Assembly (NCBI GenBank): GCA_902516395.1
Contig: CABXYN010000013.1
Coordinates: forward strand, 1 to 32,189
DNA from: an uncultured Pelagibacteraceae bacterium
Lineage (GTDB): Bacteria; Pseudomonadota; Alphaproteobacteria; Pelagibacterales; Pelagibacteraceae
Direction of reading: 5' to 3'
DNA: 32,189 bases
Shown: positions 1 through 13,369 of the stretch, in pieces
How the letters are laid out: each line of letters opens with the position of its first letter
Position numbering within the stretch: the stretch's first letter is position 1
The notes under the pieces: generated by a model
Database searches by the model: none
What the model was told of the DNA's origin: nothing
Seen by the model: the letters and a program-made list of their open reading frames with translations, nothing else
Translations under genes and position numbers: made by a program

Positions 1-202
1 AAATTCAAGTCCAGTTTTTCCTGGCATCATTATATCTAGCACTATTAAGTCAAATTTAATAATTTTAGTCTTTTCAAAAGCATCATTTGAATCTTTGGCA
101 GTTGAAACAAGATAATTATTTTGATTTAAGTATTCTTTTACTAAATCTCGTATTCTATCATCATCATCTACAATTAATATATGAGCTTTAAAGTTTTTTC
201 AT
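1..202 (-). CDS. petR: Response regulator, PetR-like (partial, start disrupted)
   Basis: N-terminal part of a two-component receiver domain, cut by the left window edge. The readable frame gives beta-1 with the acidic cluster (HILIVDDDDRIRDL) and the phospho-acceptor block (LIVLDIMMPGKTG) ending at base 1. The DNA-binding half is outside the window. It lies directly downstream of, and overlaps, the MarR-type gene, the arrangement of petP-petR in Rhodobacter, where PetR is an OmpR-class regulator linked to respiratory/cytochrome bc1 function; the name rests on that context. Oddity: the ATG at 202-200 reads into TAA after four codons, and the receiver frame has no ATG, GTG or TTG before the DDDD cluster. 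Removing one A from the A6 run (T6 at 194-199) would give a start reading MKNFKAHILIVDDDD. Receiver domain is certain; start and symbol are less so. Confidence 0.8.
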
Positions 203-632
203 TAATTATTTTCTTAAGCACTTTGTCGAAACTTATAACATCGTTAGAATCTGAACTTAAAAATGCATCATAAATTCTTTTCTTTTGTGCAGAAAAGATC
301 TCATCAAATATTTTTTTTCCTTCTTCAGTTAAATATACGTGCTTTACTCTTGTATCTATTTCGTCTCTTTTAAATTCTATTGCTTTAATCTCAATTAAAT
401 CGTTAAGAACCCTATTTAAACTTTGCTTTGTTACTTTTAGCTTTCTTAATAAACTTGAAATAGTTATTCCCTCATACAATGATATAAGGTGAATTACTTT
501 GTTATGGGCGGTTCCTAAAGCATGTTTATCTAAAACCTTTTTAGCATCAGCGACAGTTTCTCTATATCCATTGAATATTTTTTCGATATATTCTTTTAAT
601 TGATGATCTTTTAGATATAAAAGTTTTTTCAT
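174..632 (-). CDS. petP: MarR-family transcriptional regulator, PetP-like
   Basis: A 152-residue winged-helix protein of normal MarR length. The helix-turn-helix lies around residues 58-80 (recognition helix near VTKQSLNRVLNDL) and the wing near residues 92-105 (DTRVKHVYLTEEGKK), the DxR...LTxxG pattern of the family. It heads a two-gene minus-strand unit with the overlapping response regulator, matching PetP-PetR of alphaproteobacteria; this supports the symbol, not the ligand or targets. ATG at 632-630. The A6 run near its 3' end matters here too: with five A's it would end NEKL-stop just inside the response-regulator start, as an ordinary short overlap. Divergent from ilvE across 61 bp. 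Confidence 0.8.
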   Translation of the reverse strand: MKKLLYLKDHQLKEYIEKIFNGYRETVADAKKVLDKHALGTAHNKVIHLISLYEGITISSLLRKLKVTKQSLNRVLNDLIEIKAIEFKRDEIDTRVKHVYLTEEGKKIFDEIFSAQKKRIYDAFLSSDSNDVISFDKVLKKIINEKTLKLIY

Positions 633-646
633 AATGGTAAGTTATA

Positions 647-675
647 TTGACATATTATATATACAAAGATATTTT
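647..675 (+). promoter_or_regulatory. Predicted sigma-70 promoter of ilvE
   Basis: TTGACA at 647-652, a 17-bp spacer and TATTTT at 670-675 in the 61-bp gap between the divergent petP-like gene and ilvE. The -35 is a perfect consensus; the -10 is weaker. Transcription would begin near 682, leaving about 12 nt of leader, so there is no room for an attenuator or riboswitch. A TATAAT on the minus strand (659-654) could serve the petP side. Confidence 0.5.
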
Positions 676-693
676 TTCTAAAAAATAAATCAA

Positions 694-1575
694 ATGATAC
701 CTTACGATAAAAGAGACGGAAAAATCTGGTACAATGGTGATCTTGTTGAGTGGCAGGATGCAAAGCTGCATGTCATTAGTCATGGACTACACTATGCAAG
801 TTTAGTTTTTGAGGGTGTGAGGGTGTATGATGGTGAAATTTTTAAATTAGAAGAACATACAGATAGATTATATCATTCGGCTAAAAGAATGGATATGAAC
901 ATTCCTTACACAAAAGAAGAAATAAACAAAGCTTGTAATCAGATAATAAAAATTCAAAATGTACAGAATGGTTATCTAAGACCTTTTGCTTGGAGAGGTA
1001 GTGAAATGATGGGTGTATCTGCTCAAAAAACAAAAATAAATGTAGCGGTAGCTACTTGGGAGTGGGGTGATTATTTCGATCCTAAGTTGAAAATTGAAGG
1101 CATTAAATTAAATATTTCTAATTGGAGAAGACCAGCTCCAAATACTATACCTTGGGATAGCAAAGCTGCAGGATTGTATATGATTTGTACACTTTCCAAG
1201 CATGAGGCTGAAAGACAAGGATATAGCGAGTCGTTAATGTTAGATCACGAAGACAATGTTGCAGAATCAACGAGTGCAAACATATTTTTTAAAGATAAAA
1301 ATGGTGAACTTCATACTCCAATTCCAGATTCGTTCTTAAATGGTATCACGAGACAAACTGTTATTGAATTAGCAAAATCAAAAAATCTAAAAGTTCATGA
1401 AAGGAAAATTAAACCAGATGAATTAGCAAGTTTTGAAGGATGCTTTTTAACTGGGACAGCTGCTGAAATAACACCAATTTCTCAAATTGCTGAAAATAAC
1501 TATAAAGTTTGTGATACTATTTTAGATTTATCAGCAAGCTATGGTAAATTAGTTAGAAAAAAAAAAGCTGCTTAA
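694..1575 (+). CDS. ilvE: Branched-chain amino acid aminotransferase
   Basis: Fold-type IV PLP aminotransferase of 293 residues that catalyses the last step of isoleucine, leucine and valine synthesis, and the first of their breakdown, using glutamate/2-oxoglutarate. Visible family marks: the GLHYAS block near residue 41, the PLP lysine in PWDSKAAGLY (Lys157, close to Lys159 of E. coli IlvE), the cofactor-contacting glutamate in NVAESTSANIFF (Glu191), GITRQTV, and LTGTAAEITPI near the C-terminus. D-amino-acid aminotransferase and aminodeoxychorismate lyase share the fold, but the full-length match and the conserved blocks fit IlvE best. A monocistron facing the pgsA end, sharing the four bases TTAA for both stop codons. 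Confidence 0.9.
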   Translation: MIPYDKRDGKIWYNGDLVEWQDAKLHVISHGLHYASLVFEGVRVYDGEIFKLEEHTDRLYHSAKRMDMNIPYTKEEINKACNQIIKIQNVQNGYLRPFAWRGSEMMGVSAQKTKINVAVATWEWGDYFDPKLKIEGIKLNISNWRRPAPNTIPWDSKAAGLYMICTLSKHEAERQGYSESLMLDHEDNVAESTSANIFFKDKNGELHTPIPDSFLNGITRQTVIELAKSKNLKVHERKIKPDELASFEGCFLTGTAAEITPISQIAENNYKVCDTILDLSASYGKLVRKKKAA

Positions 1576-2150
1576 TCTTTATTATCCTCAGATATCGCAT
1601 GGTCGATACCTTTTCTTAAATACTCATACCCAGTATACAAAGTAAGAAAAGCAGAAAGCCACAATAAAATTATTCCAACTGTTTGAGCATTATAATCTTG
1701 AAAATTTATAATTTTATTTCCAGTTTCTCCAGTCAGCAAAACAGAAATACAAAACATTTGAAGAAAAGTTTTTACTTTTGCTAGACTTGAAACTGGAAGT
1801 TTGACACTTCCTTTAGCTAAAAATTCTCTTAAACCAGAAATTAATACCTCTCTTGTAAGTATTATTATTGCAGCAATAACCTCATAGTTTTTAATAGTGC
1901 CATCCATGACAAGCAATATTAATGCAGTAGCAACTATAATTTTATCTGCAATTGGATCTAATAATTCACCGAGTTTGGATTCCTCTTTAAACATTCTTGC
2001 TAATAATCCATCTAAGAAGTCAGTAAATGAGGCAATTACAAACAGTGCAAAAGGAATTACATCTCCATAAAACCCTGGCAAATAAAATGCAAAAACAAAT
2101 ACAGGAACAATTATAATTCTACCAATAGTTAGATAATTTGGAATTTTCAT
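1572..2150 (-). CDS. pgsA: CDP-diacylglycerol--glycerol-3-phosphate 3-phosphatidyltransferase
   Basis: Integral membrane enzyme making phosphatidylglycerol-phosphate, the committed step to phosphatidylglycerol and cardiolipin. At 192 residues it is family length. It carries the complete CDP-alcohol phosphotransferase signature: D44-x2-D47-G48-x2-A51-R52-x8-G61-x3-D65-x3-D69. Several hydrophobic helices surround it, starting at residues 10-28. The N-terminal MKIPNYLTIGRI is typical of PgsA. Last gene of the uvrB-uvrC operon, 3 nt after the uvrC stop; uvrC-pgsA adjacency is widespread in proteobacteria. Its 3' end overlaps the ilvE stop, so no terminator separates the convergent genes. Confidence 0.93.
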   Translation of the reverse strand: MKIPNYLTIGRIIIVPVFVFAFYLPGFYGDVIPFALFVIASFTDFLDGLLARMFKEESKLGELLDPIADKIIVATALILLVMDGTIKNYEVIAAIIILTREVLISGLREFLAKGSVKLPVSSLAKVKTFLQMFCISVLLTGETGNKIINFQDYNAQTVGIILLWLSAFLTLYTGYEYLRKGIDHAISEDNKD

Positions 2151-2153
2151 ATA

Positions 2154-3989
2154 TTACTCGTGGAAGTAATTATATATCTTTTTCGCAACTTTTTCCTCAA
2201 CTCCTTCGACTGTTTTTATCTCATCTAAGCTTGCGGATTCAACTGCCCTTGCTGAGCCAAAGTGATTTAAAAGCGCTCTTTTTCTAATAGATCCAATCCC
2301 ATCAATTTGATCAAGTAAAGACTTGCTAATACCTTTTTTTCTCCTTGCTCTGTGTGCACTTATTGCAAATCTATGAGACTCATCTCTTAATCTTTGTAAA
2401 AAAAAGAGAGTAGGATCGTTTTTTTCAAACTTATATTCTTTACCATTGTGAAAAAAGGTTTCATTACCACTATTCCTAAATTTACCTTTTGCAATTGCTA
2501 TCATTGGAATATCATGTAATCCTAATTCATTAAGTGTTTCTCTGGCTACAGAGTATTGTCCTTTACCACCGTCAACTATTACTAAGTCTGGCATTGTTAA
2601 ATAATTATCTTTTTCTTGAACAGCTCTTTTAAATCTTCTATTTAAAACCTCTCGCATCATACCATAATCATCTTGTTCATTTTTCTTAATTTTAATATTA
2701 AATTTTCTATACCTTTTTTTAATAAAACCCTCATCACCAAAAGTAATGAGTGCGCCAACACTATTAGTCCCTTGAATATGACTATTGTCATAAACCTCAA
2801 CTAGATTAATATTATTTTCTAAATTAAATTTTTTAGAAACATTTTCAAATAGTTCCTTATTATTTTGGCTCTCATAAATTTTTCTATTTAAGCTATCTTT
2901 TGCATTTTTTAAAGCTTGATTTACAACTTTTAGTTTAGAACCTCTTTTTGCAACAGAAATGTTTATTTCTTTATTTTCTTTTTGCGAAAGTGTTTTTTCA
3001 ATTAGGACTTTTTCCTTTATTTCATCACTTAAGATAATGGAGCTTGGTACACTTTTGTTTTCATAAAATTGTGAAACAAAAGAATTCAAAATTTCTTTTA
3101 GGTTATCGTCTGGGTCGTGTTTAGGAAAAAAGGCTTGGTTTCCCCAGTTTTGTTTTGATCTATAAAAAAATACTTGAATACAAGTTTTACCAGATTCTTT
3201 GTATCCAGCTATTACATCTGCCTCAACTAAATTTGCCTCATTTATTCTCTGAGATGATTGAATAATGTTTAAAGATTTAATCCTGTCTCTCAATATTGCA
3301 GCTTTTTCAAAATCTAAATCAGAACTTGCTTTTTCCATTTGACCTGATAAATTTTTTTGTATCTTCCTTGATTTACCAGATACAAATTCAATAGCACTTT
3401 CTACTGATAGTTTATAATCGTCTTTTTCAATGTATCCAACACATGGCCCAGAACATCTCTTAATTTGAAAAAGTATGCATGGTCTTTCTCTTTTTTTAAA
3501 TACTGTATCATCACAAACTCTGAGCTGAAAAATTTTCTGAATCATTTTAATAGTCCAATTTGCAGATCCAGCAGAGGCAAATGGTCCAAAGTAAAAACCT
3601 TCTTTAGTTTTTTTTCCTCTATGTCGTCTAATTTGTGGCCATTTATCCTCGTTACCAATGAAAATAAATGGAAATGATTTATCGTCTCGTAAAAGTATAT
3701 TGAATTTAGGTTTATATTTTTTTATTAGGTTTGCCTCTAGAAGAAGCGCTTCACTCTCATTTGAGGTACTTGTGATCTCAATTTTCCTGGTTTGAGATAG
3801 CATTCTTTCTGTTCTAATAATATGATTTTTCTCTGAAACATAACTCTTTAATCTGTTAGGTAAATTTTTTGCTTTACCAACATAAAGTATCACATTTTTT
3901 TCATTTAACATCCTGTATACACCAGGAAGTTTGGGTATAAGTGGTAGCTCTTTTTTTATTGCTTCTTTGCCTATTTCAGAACTTATCAT
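2154..3989 (-). CDS. uvrC: Excinuclease ABC subunit C
   Basis: The nuclease of UvrABC nucleotide-excision repair, cutting on both sides of the lesion; 611 residues, as expected. Domains in order: N-terminal GIY-YIG nuclease (GVYRML ... [13 protein letters not shown], residues about 22-50) for the 3' incision; a cysteine cluster region ([17 protein letters not shown], about 170-190); a UVR motif for UvrB contact (about 215-245, [14 protein letters not shown]); the RNase H-like 5'-incision domain with [12 protein letters not shown] and [10 protein letters not shown]; and a C-terminal helix-hairpin-helix pair ([29 protein letters not shown]). It shares an operon with its partner uvrB. Its start overlaps the folB-like gene by 14 bp and suggests translational coupling. 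Confidence 0.96.
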   Translation of the reverse strand: MISSEIGKEAIKKELPLIPKLPGVYRMLNEKNVILYVGKAKNLPNRLKSYVSEKNHIIRTERMLSQTRKIEITSTSNESEALLLEANLIKKYKPKFNILLRDDKSFPFIFIGNEDKWPQIRRHRGKKTKEGFYFGPFASAGSANWTIKMIQKIFQLRVCDDTVFKKRERPCILFQIKRCSGPCVGYIEKDDYKLSVESAIEFVSGKSRKIQKNLSGQMEKASSDLDFEKAAILRDRIKSLNIIQSSQRINEANLVEADVIAGYKESGKTCIQVFFYRSKQNWGNQAFFPKHDPDDNLKEILNSFVSQFYENKSVPSSIILSDEIKEKVLIEKTLSQKENKEINISVAKRGSKLKVVNQALKNAKDSLNRKIYESQNNKELFENVSKKFNLENNINLVEVYDNSHIQGTNSVGALITFGDEGFIKKRYRKFNIKIKKNEQDDYGMMREVLNRRFKRAVQEKDNYLTMPDLVIVDGGKGQYSVARETLNELGLHDIPMIAIAKGKFRNSGNETFFHNGKEYKFEKNDPTLFFLQRLRDESHRFAISAHRARRKKGISKSLLDQIDGIGSIRKRALLNHFGSARAVESASLDEIKTVEGVEEKVAKKIYNYFHE

Positions 3990-4401
3990 GACTTCTTTTT
4001 TTTGAAATTTGAATACCTACGGAAGAGCAATCTTTCATAATTTCTAATTTCTCAATTTGAAGACTTATTTTATCAATTCTTTTATCTTTGAATAGTTCAT
4101 CGAATACATCTTCCGCTAATGTTTCTAAAAAATTATAATGTTTATTTTTGATTAATTTTTTTATCAATCTTACAATTTTTGCATAATTTACAATTGACTT
4201 TATATCTTTATCGTCTGAAGGTTTCTTATCCTCATAATTTACTTCTATATTAAATTTTACTTTTTGAGGCTTTTCTTTTTCAAAGTCAAAATAACCAAGT
4301 TTTAAATCCAGAATAAGTTCTTTAATGATTACTTTTTTTTCGTAATTAAAAAGACTTTTGTTATTGCCAATTTTAATGATTTTAAAGTTATTTTTTTTCA
4401 T
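3976..4401 (-). CDS. folB: FolB-like dihydroneopterin aldolase family protein
   Basis: A 141-residue single-domain protein of the T-fold. Supporting motifs: [18 protein letters not shown] (the conserved I-G-x-x-x-x-E-x-x-x-Q-x-V block, about residues 32-50), NYAKI near 67, and [14 protein letters not shown] near 96 with the glutamate that anchors the pterin ring in the family. In folate synthesis FolB splits 7,8-dihydroneopterin to 6-hydroxymethyl-dihydropterin and glycolaldehyde; FolX-type epimerases look similar. The N-terminus has an extra stretch of about 25 residues. It overlaps the upstream pteridine-reductase-like gene by ATGA, which strengthens a pterin role. Symbol assigned by motif and context. 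Confidence 0.75.
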   Translation of the reverse strand: MKKNNFKIIKIGNNKSLFNYEKKVIIKELILDLKLGYFDFEKEKPQKVKFNIEVNYEDKKPSDDKDIKSIVNYAKIVRLIKKLIKNKHYNFLETLAEDVFDELFKDKRIDKISLQIEKLEIMKDCSSVGIQISKKRSHDKF

Positions 4402-5131
4402 TCTTTACCACCCATAATGTCGGGTGTTTGCCAATTTAAATTTTGACCACTATCTATTGCTAGCACCTGTCCAGTAATAGATATATTTTTAATGAAAAAG
4501 TCAACTGCGTTGCATATTTGCTCAACATCTACTTGTTTTTTGAGAGGTGTTGCCATGTATTGTTTTTTAAAATGTTTTTCACTTTGTCTCTTATTTTTAA
4601 TTGTAGGACCAGGGGCAATTCCATTAACTCTTATTTTTGGTGCTAAGCTCATAGCGCTAGTTTTAGTAAGAGTATAAAGTCCAGTTTTACTAATGGTATA
4701 TGAAAAAAAGTAGGGAGTTAGCTTAAAAACTCTTTGATCTATTATATTGATAATATTATTGTTTTTACTTTTAATATTTTTAGCAAATTCTTTTGATAGA
4801 AGTGCAGGTGTTCTAAGATTTGTTCTTAAATGTTGTCCCCAACTATCTGTATTAAAGTTTTCTAACTTATCATTTTCAAACAGAGAAGCATTATTTATTA
4901 AACAATCAAAATATTTTAATTTAGTCTTTGCAAATTTAACAATCTTATTTACATCATTTTCAACACTTAGATCTCCTTTAACTAAATAAACTTTTGTACC
5001 ATTTGTAGATAATTTTTTTTTGAGTTTTTCAGCCTTTACTTTTGATTTATTAAAATGAATTACGATTTCTACTCCCTTACCTGAAAGTTTTCTAGCTATG
5101 GCAGCACCAATTCTAGTGGCTCCACCAGTAA

Positions 5132-5153
<22 letters not shown>
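4398..5153 (-). CDS. SDR family oxidoreductase, pteridine reductase / FolM-like
   Basis: Classical short-chain dehydrogenase of 251 residues. It shows the nucleotide-binding [12 protein letters not shown] near residue 9 (the arginine after the glycine pair suggests NADPH), NNASLFEN near 87, the catalytic pair in YTISK near 151-155, and the N-A/G-I-APGP block after it. The stretch [17 protein letters not shown] before the active-site tyrosine, with Asp where most SDRs have Ser, is what pteridine reductases and FolM-like dihydromonapterin reductases show. With the folB-like gene overlapping by 4 nt downstream, a pterin or dihydrofolate reduction is the likely reaction. Its start overlaps the uvrB end by 22 bp. 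The substrate is inferred. Confidence 0.75.
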
Positions 5154-9544
<4,391 letters not shown>

Positions 9545-9555
9545 TTCTTTGAAAA

Positions 9556-9939
9556 TTATTTAGTTTTTTTCTTTTTCTCTAAACCAAATACTGGAGAGTT
9601 TCTAAATCTTAAAACAAGTATTGCTATAGCGATTAAAACAATGGCACCTGCTTCATATAATAATACTTCTGGATTAATCGATTTTCCTTGTAAAATTATA
9701 AATCTAGAAAGGGCAGTAATCGCAATAAATAATGGAAGAGTTATTTGAATTGATTGACTTTCCCAAAATACTCTTACCATTGCTAAAACTTCTAGGTATA
9801 GAAAAAGTAATAGCAAATCGGCTAAAGTAACTTTTTGAACAACTATCATTTGATATATTTCAATACCAAACGCTATAACTGTAGCAGCAAGTATAATAAC
9901 TAAAGCTATTAATTGGATTTGTTTTACTATATTTTCCAT
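9556..9939 (-). CDS. PsiE-family (phosphate-starvation-inducible E) membrane protein
   Basis: Small inner-membrane protein of 127 residues with four hydrophobic segments, roughly residues 8-30, 37-58, 66-85 and 91-110, and a lysine-rich cytoplasmic tail ending KKKKTK. The central LLLLFLYLEVLAMVRVFWES and the following ITALSRFIIL are recognisable PsiE-family sequence. PsiE is induced by phosphate starvation in E. coli, but its biochemical role is unknown, and nothing here (no clear Pho box in the short upstream gap) shows phosphate control. It sits 24 nt after trxB and 11 nt before the SDR gene, apparently cotranscribed. Confidence 0.75.
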   Translation of the reverse strand: MENIVKQIQLIALVIILAATVIAFGIEIYQMIVVQKVTLADLLLLFLYLEVLAMVRVFWESQSIQITLPLFIAITALSRFIILQGKSINPEVLLYEAGAIVLIAIAILVLRFRNSPVFGLEKKKKTK

Positions 9940-9963
9940 GGATAACTTATAAATGATCTTAAA

Positions 9964-10911
9964 TTAATTTGAAGCTAAAAATTTTTCTGCTTCTAGGGCA
10001 GCCATACAGCCCATTCCTGCTGCCGTTACTGCTTGTCTAAAAATTTTGTCCTTAACATCTCCAGCAGCATAAACACCCGGAACATTTGTTTCTGTAGAAT
10101 CACTTTTTGTAATTAGATAACCTGTATTATCCATTTCTAATTGATCTTTAAATAACGAAGTAGCTGGGTCATGACCAATAGCTATAAATAAACCATCAAT
10201 TTTTAACTCTGACATTTCATTAGTTTTAATATTTTTGATTTTTAAACCTTTTACATTTTTTGGTTCATCATCACCAATTACTTCTTCAACAACTGAGTCC
10301 CAGATAATTTCAATTTTCTTGTTTTCCATTAATTTTTTTTGCAAAAGTTTTTCTGCTCTTAGCTCATTTCTTCTGTGAATTAACTGCACTTTTGATGCAA
10401 ATTTTGTAAGAAACATTGCTTCTTCAACTGCTGCATTACCACCACCAACTACAGCGACTGTTTTATCCTTAAAAAAGAAACCATCGCATGTTGCACATGC
10501 CGAAACTCCAAAACCTTTAAATTTTTCTTCTGAGTCAATATTTAACCACCTTGCTTGTGCACCTGTTGAAATTATAATCGAGTCTGCAGTATATTTCTGT
10601 CCTCCATCGCCGATGGCTTCAAAAGGTTTAGATTTTAAATTTACAGATTGAATATGATCTTCAACTAAATCTGTTCCCACTGCTTTTGCCTGCTCTCTCA
10701 TTTGTTCCATTAGCCATGGTCCTTGTATTACATCAGCAAAGCCTGGATAGTTCTCAACATCGGTTGTTATTGTTAGTTGACCACCTGGTTGCATACCTGC
10801 AACCAACATTGGTTTTAGCATAGCTCTTGCAGCATAAACTGCAGCAGTGTAGCCTGCTGGACCAGATCCAATTATTAACACTTTTGTATGTTTAGTTGGT
10901 TTTTCACTCAT
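9964..10911 (-). CDS. trxB: Thioredoxin-disulfide reductase
   Basis: Low-molecular-weight FAD/NADPH enzyme of 315 residues that keeps thioredoxin reduced. Visible: FAD-binding GSGPAGYTAA (residues 16-25), the redox-active CATC at 139-142 inside SACATCDGFFF, the NADPH-binding GGGNAAVEEA at 157-166, the HRRNELRAEK stretch that contacts the NADPH 2'-phosphate, and the second FAD block GVYAAGDVKD near the C-terminus. This is the complete set for a true TrxB and separates it from ferredoxin-NADP reductases that lack the CxxC. Start ATG at 10911-10909; 20 bp from the divergent ELM1-like gene. First gene of a three-gene unit. Confidence 0.95.
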   Translation of the reverse strand: MSEKPTKHTKVLIIGSGPAGYTAAVYAARAMLKPMLVAGMQPGGQLTITTDVENYPGFADVIQGPWLMEQMREQAKAVGTDLVEDHIQSVNLKSKPFEAIGDGGQKYTADSIIISTGAQARWLNIDSEEKFKGFGVSACATCDGFFFKDKTVAVVGGGNAAVEEAMFLTKFASKVQLIHRRNELRAEKLLQKKLMENKKIEIIWDSVVEEVIGDDEPKNVKGLKIKNIKTNEMSELKIDGLFIAIGHDPATSLFKDQLEMDNTGYLITKSDSTETNVPGVYAAGDVKDKIFRQAVTAAGMGCMAALEAEKFLASN

Positions 10912-10931
10912 AGAGGTCTATATAGTTAATA

Positions 10932-11876
10932 ATGAGCAAATTAAAAGGTATTTTATTGACCGAGGGTATGCACGGAATGCTGAGCCAGGTTGAAGGCTTA
11001 GCTAAAGCTTTAGATATAGATTTTACTCACCACAAGGTTGAACTAAATAATTTATGGAGGTTAATTCCACCAAAATTTACACCAATTTCTCAAAGTGTTT
11101 ATAAAAAAATAAATCATACAAATTATGATTTAATTATATCTTGTGGACGAAAAAGTATAATTCCATCTATCCATCTAAAAAGTATTTCAAATAAAAAAGT
11201 CTTTAATATCCACATTCAAGATCCTAAAATTAACTTTAATTACTTTGATTTTATAGTAGCTCCAGAACATGATGGAATAAATGGCTCAAATGTCATTACT
11301 ACAAAAGGTGCTATCCATTATCTTACAGAAAGCGAAATAGAAGAGAATAAGGGTTATCTAAATTCATTCATTAAAAAAGATGATAGAAAAATTTGGTGTT
11401 TAATAATGGGTGGACCCACAAAATACTATGATTATTCAACCAAAAATATGAAACATATTTTTTCAATTTTTTACAAGCTTTTAAAAAAACATGATTTTCA
11501 ACTTGTTGTCATACCGTCAATGAGAACACCAGAGAATACCATTCACTATGCTAAAGAATTTTTTGGCGAAAATCATACCGTTATAATGAACGTTGATAAA
11601 AAAGCTTACTTATCTGCCCTAGCTATTTCTGAAAATATTATTGTTACATGTGACTCTAGTTCAATGATTTCTGAAGCTGCTTTAACGGGAAAACCTATTT
11701 ATATTGCAAACATTTTACCTAGAAAAAATGATATAAGATTTCAAAGATTTAGAAATTTGTATAGAGAATTAAATATCACTAGAAACCTAGGAGAAGATAT
11801 GGAAACTTGGACCTATCAAAAACTTGATGAAACTAATAGAATTGCAAAAATTATAACAGAGAGAATAAGCAACTAA
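10932..11876 (+). CDS. ELM1-like (DUF1022/COG3660) protein
   Basis: A 314-residue protein opening with LLTEGMHGMLSQVEGLAKAL, the G-x-x-G-x-x-x-Q pattern at the start of the mitochondrial fission ELM1 family, a group widespread in alphaproteobacteria and shared with plant mitochondria. Later blocks (IIPSIHLK; VAPEHDGING; MGGPTKYYDY; TCDSSSMISEAALTGKPIYI) resemble the two Rossmann-like halves of GT-B glycosyltransferases; the last resembles the nucleotide-sugar-binding region. The bacterial function is unknown; in plants ELM1 helps recruit dynamin-like fission protein. Its TAA shares its last base with the ATG of the next gene (TAATG), so the two are probably translated together. Confidence 0.72.
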   Translation: MSKLKGILLTEGMHGMLSQVEGLAKALDIDFTHHKVELNNLWRLIPPKFTPISQSVYKKINHTNYDLIISCGRKSIIPSIHLKSISNKKVFNIHIQDPKINFNYFDFIVAPEHDGINGSNVITTKGAIHYLTESEIEENKGYLNSFIKKDDRKIWCLIMGGPTKYYDYSTKNMKHIFSIFYKLLKKHDFQLVVIPSMRTPENTIHYAKEFFGENHTVIMNVDKKAYLSALAISENIIVTCDSSSMISEAALTGKPIYIANILPRKNDIRFQRFRNLYRELNITRNLGEDMETWTYQKLDETNRIAKIITERISN

Positions 11877-12541
11877 TGTCTTATTTAAATTCCATACTTA
11901 ATAAATCAAAAAAATTTGATAGTCCATTCTTACATTGGGAGTTAAATAAGCCTCTTACAGATGGGCAAATAAATGAGATACTAACAGCCGATATCACTGA
12001 CCCTGCAAAACATAATCTCAATTATGATGGTACTAGAGCTATAGATGGAGGAGAAGGAAAATTTAGGGAAGGTATTTCAGATGGTGGGAAGGCCTTAAAA
12101 TTTAGATGTTTTGTCACAAAGGAAAATTCTAATGAATTCCCAGGACTTACTAATCTAATTAAAGAACTTCAAAATAAAAAAACATATCAAAAAATATCTG
12201 AATTAATTAATAAAGACCTATCAAATTCCTATGTAAGAGTTGAAGTGATTTGTGATCGAGAAGGTTTCTGGTTAAAACCACATTGCGATATCAAAGAGAA
12301 ACTTATGTCGTGTTTATTATTTGTTAATAAACACAATGAAAGTGAGGATTTAGGAACTGATTTTTATGATAGTGATTTGAAGCTTATAAAAACATTGCCT
12401 TATAAAGATAATTATGGATATTTTTTTTCTAGTGGGCCCGATACTTGGCATGGAATGGAAAAAAAAGAAATAATTAAGGAGAGAAGGTGCTTACAAGTAA
12501 ATTATGTTACTTTTAAAACTGATTGGAAGGTAGAAGATTAG
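11876..12541 (+). CDS. 2-oxoglutarate/Fe(II)-dependent oxygenase-like protein
   Basis: A 221-residue protein with a plausible 2-His-1-carboxylate iron triad: His136-x-Asp138 in KPHCDIKEK, distal His192 in DTWHGM, and an arginine around 203-204 (KERRCLQVNY) placed to hold 2-oxoglutarate. The double-stranded beta-helix between them is consistent in length. The substrate is unknown; relatives hydroxylate proteins, sugars or small molecules. Translationally coupled to the ELM1-like gene, which hints at a common pathway, perhaps cell-surface glycan work, though this is inference. Its stop overlaps that of the facing Anbu gene by 4 bp. Confidence 0.7.
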   Translation: MSYLNSILNKSKKFDSPFLHWELNKPLTDGQINEILTADITDPAKHNLNYDGTRAIDGGEGKFREGISDGGKALKFRCFVTKENSNEFPGLTNLIKELQNKKTYQKISELINKDLSNSYVRVEVICDREGFWLKPHCDIKEKLMSCLLFVNKHNESEDLGTDFYDSDLKLIKTLPYKDNYGYFFSSGPDTWHGMEKKEIIKERRCLQVNYVTFKTDWKVED

Positions 12542-13263
12542 TCTTCCCAATCGAATCTAGGAAAAGTATCAAAAACTTTAAAAATTCCCTCAGACCAAGT
12601 ATTACAAACTTTCGAATAATCCTCATCATTTATACTTAGACACTTTAAAGAGGCTAATTTATTTTCATCTTTCTTATAAATTGCAAAATCTATTGGTGGT
12701 CCAACAGTTAAATCACTTTTCAAAGTTGAGTCCATTGAAATCAATGCACATCTTGAAGCGTCACCAATTGATACATCTGGTTTAATAACTCTATCAAGAA
12801 TTGGTTTTCCATATTTAACTTCACCAATAACAAGATAAGGTTTACTATCTGCAGGCCTAATGTAATTTCCTTGAGGATAAATAAGATACAGTTCTGTTTT
12901 TTGGCCTTTTATTTGTCCACCAATAATAAAAGTTGAACCTAAAAGTACATTATCAGTATTAATTCCTTGAGGAGAAGAATGTTCAATATTTAAAGATCCA
13001 ACATATGAAGCTACTTGCTCAAAATCTTTACAGGTATTTAAATTCATTATACCAGACTCACTTTTTAAATCTTTTTCAATTGATTTATAAACTGCCTGTG
13101 ATGTTCCTAAATTTCCTGATGTAACAATTACTATTGTTCTATCCCCAACATCATGCGTAAACATTTTAGAATATATGTTCACGTTATCTAAACCAGCATT
13201 AGTCCTTGAGTCTGATGCAAATACCAATCCTTCATTTGTTTTAATTCCTATACAATATGTCAT
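12538..13263 (-). CDS. Anbu-type proteasome-like Ntn hydrolase (COG3484)
   Basis: A 241-residue bacterial proteasome-beta relative (Anbu, 'ancestral beta subunit'). The N-terminus MTYCIGIKTNEGLVFASDSR provides the expected catalytic Thr2 exposed after Met removal, with Asp18 (ASDSRT) and Lys33 (YSKMF) as supporting active-site residues. The remainder matches family length. Anbu forms open rings, and its substrates are unknown. In most genomes it is clustered with a circularly permuted ATP-grasp protein, an alpha-E protein and a transglutaminase-like protein. Here only the ATP-grasp gene is adjacent, on the opposite strand across 106 bp. Confidence 0.85.
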   Translation of the reverse strand: MTYCIGIKTNEGLVFASDSRTNAGLDNVNIYSKMFTHDVGDRTIVIVTSGNLGTSQAVYKSIEKDLKSESGIMNLNTCKDFEQVASYVGSLNIEHSSPQGINTDNVLLGSTFIIGGQIKGQKTELYLIYPQGNYIRPADSKPYLVIGEVKYGKPILDRVIKPDVSIGDASRCALISMDSTLKSDLTVGPPIDFAIYKKDENKLASLKCLSINDEDYSKVCNTWSEGIFKVFDTFPRFDWED

Positions 13264-13369
13264 ACGTAATTCTTATTTAAAAAAGGCACATTTTTCAAAT
13301 ATTTTACGACATAGCTGTTATTTGCTTTTAGCAATTGTTTTGTAAAATAATTTATTAAAAAATGTCAGA

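Noticed and set aside
633-693. Possible riboswitch or attenuator before ilvE
   Set aside because: Only 61 bp separate the divergent genes and the predicted leader is about 12 nt, so there is no room.
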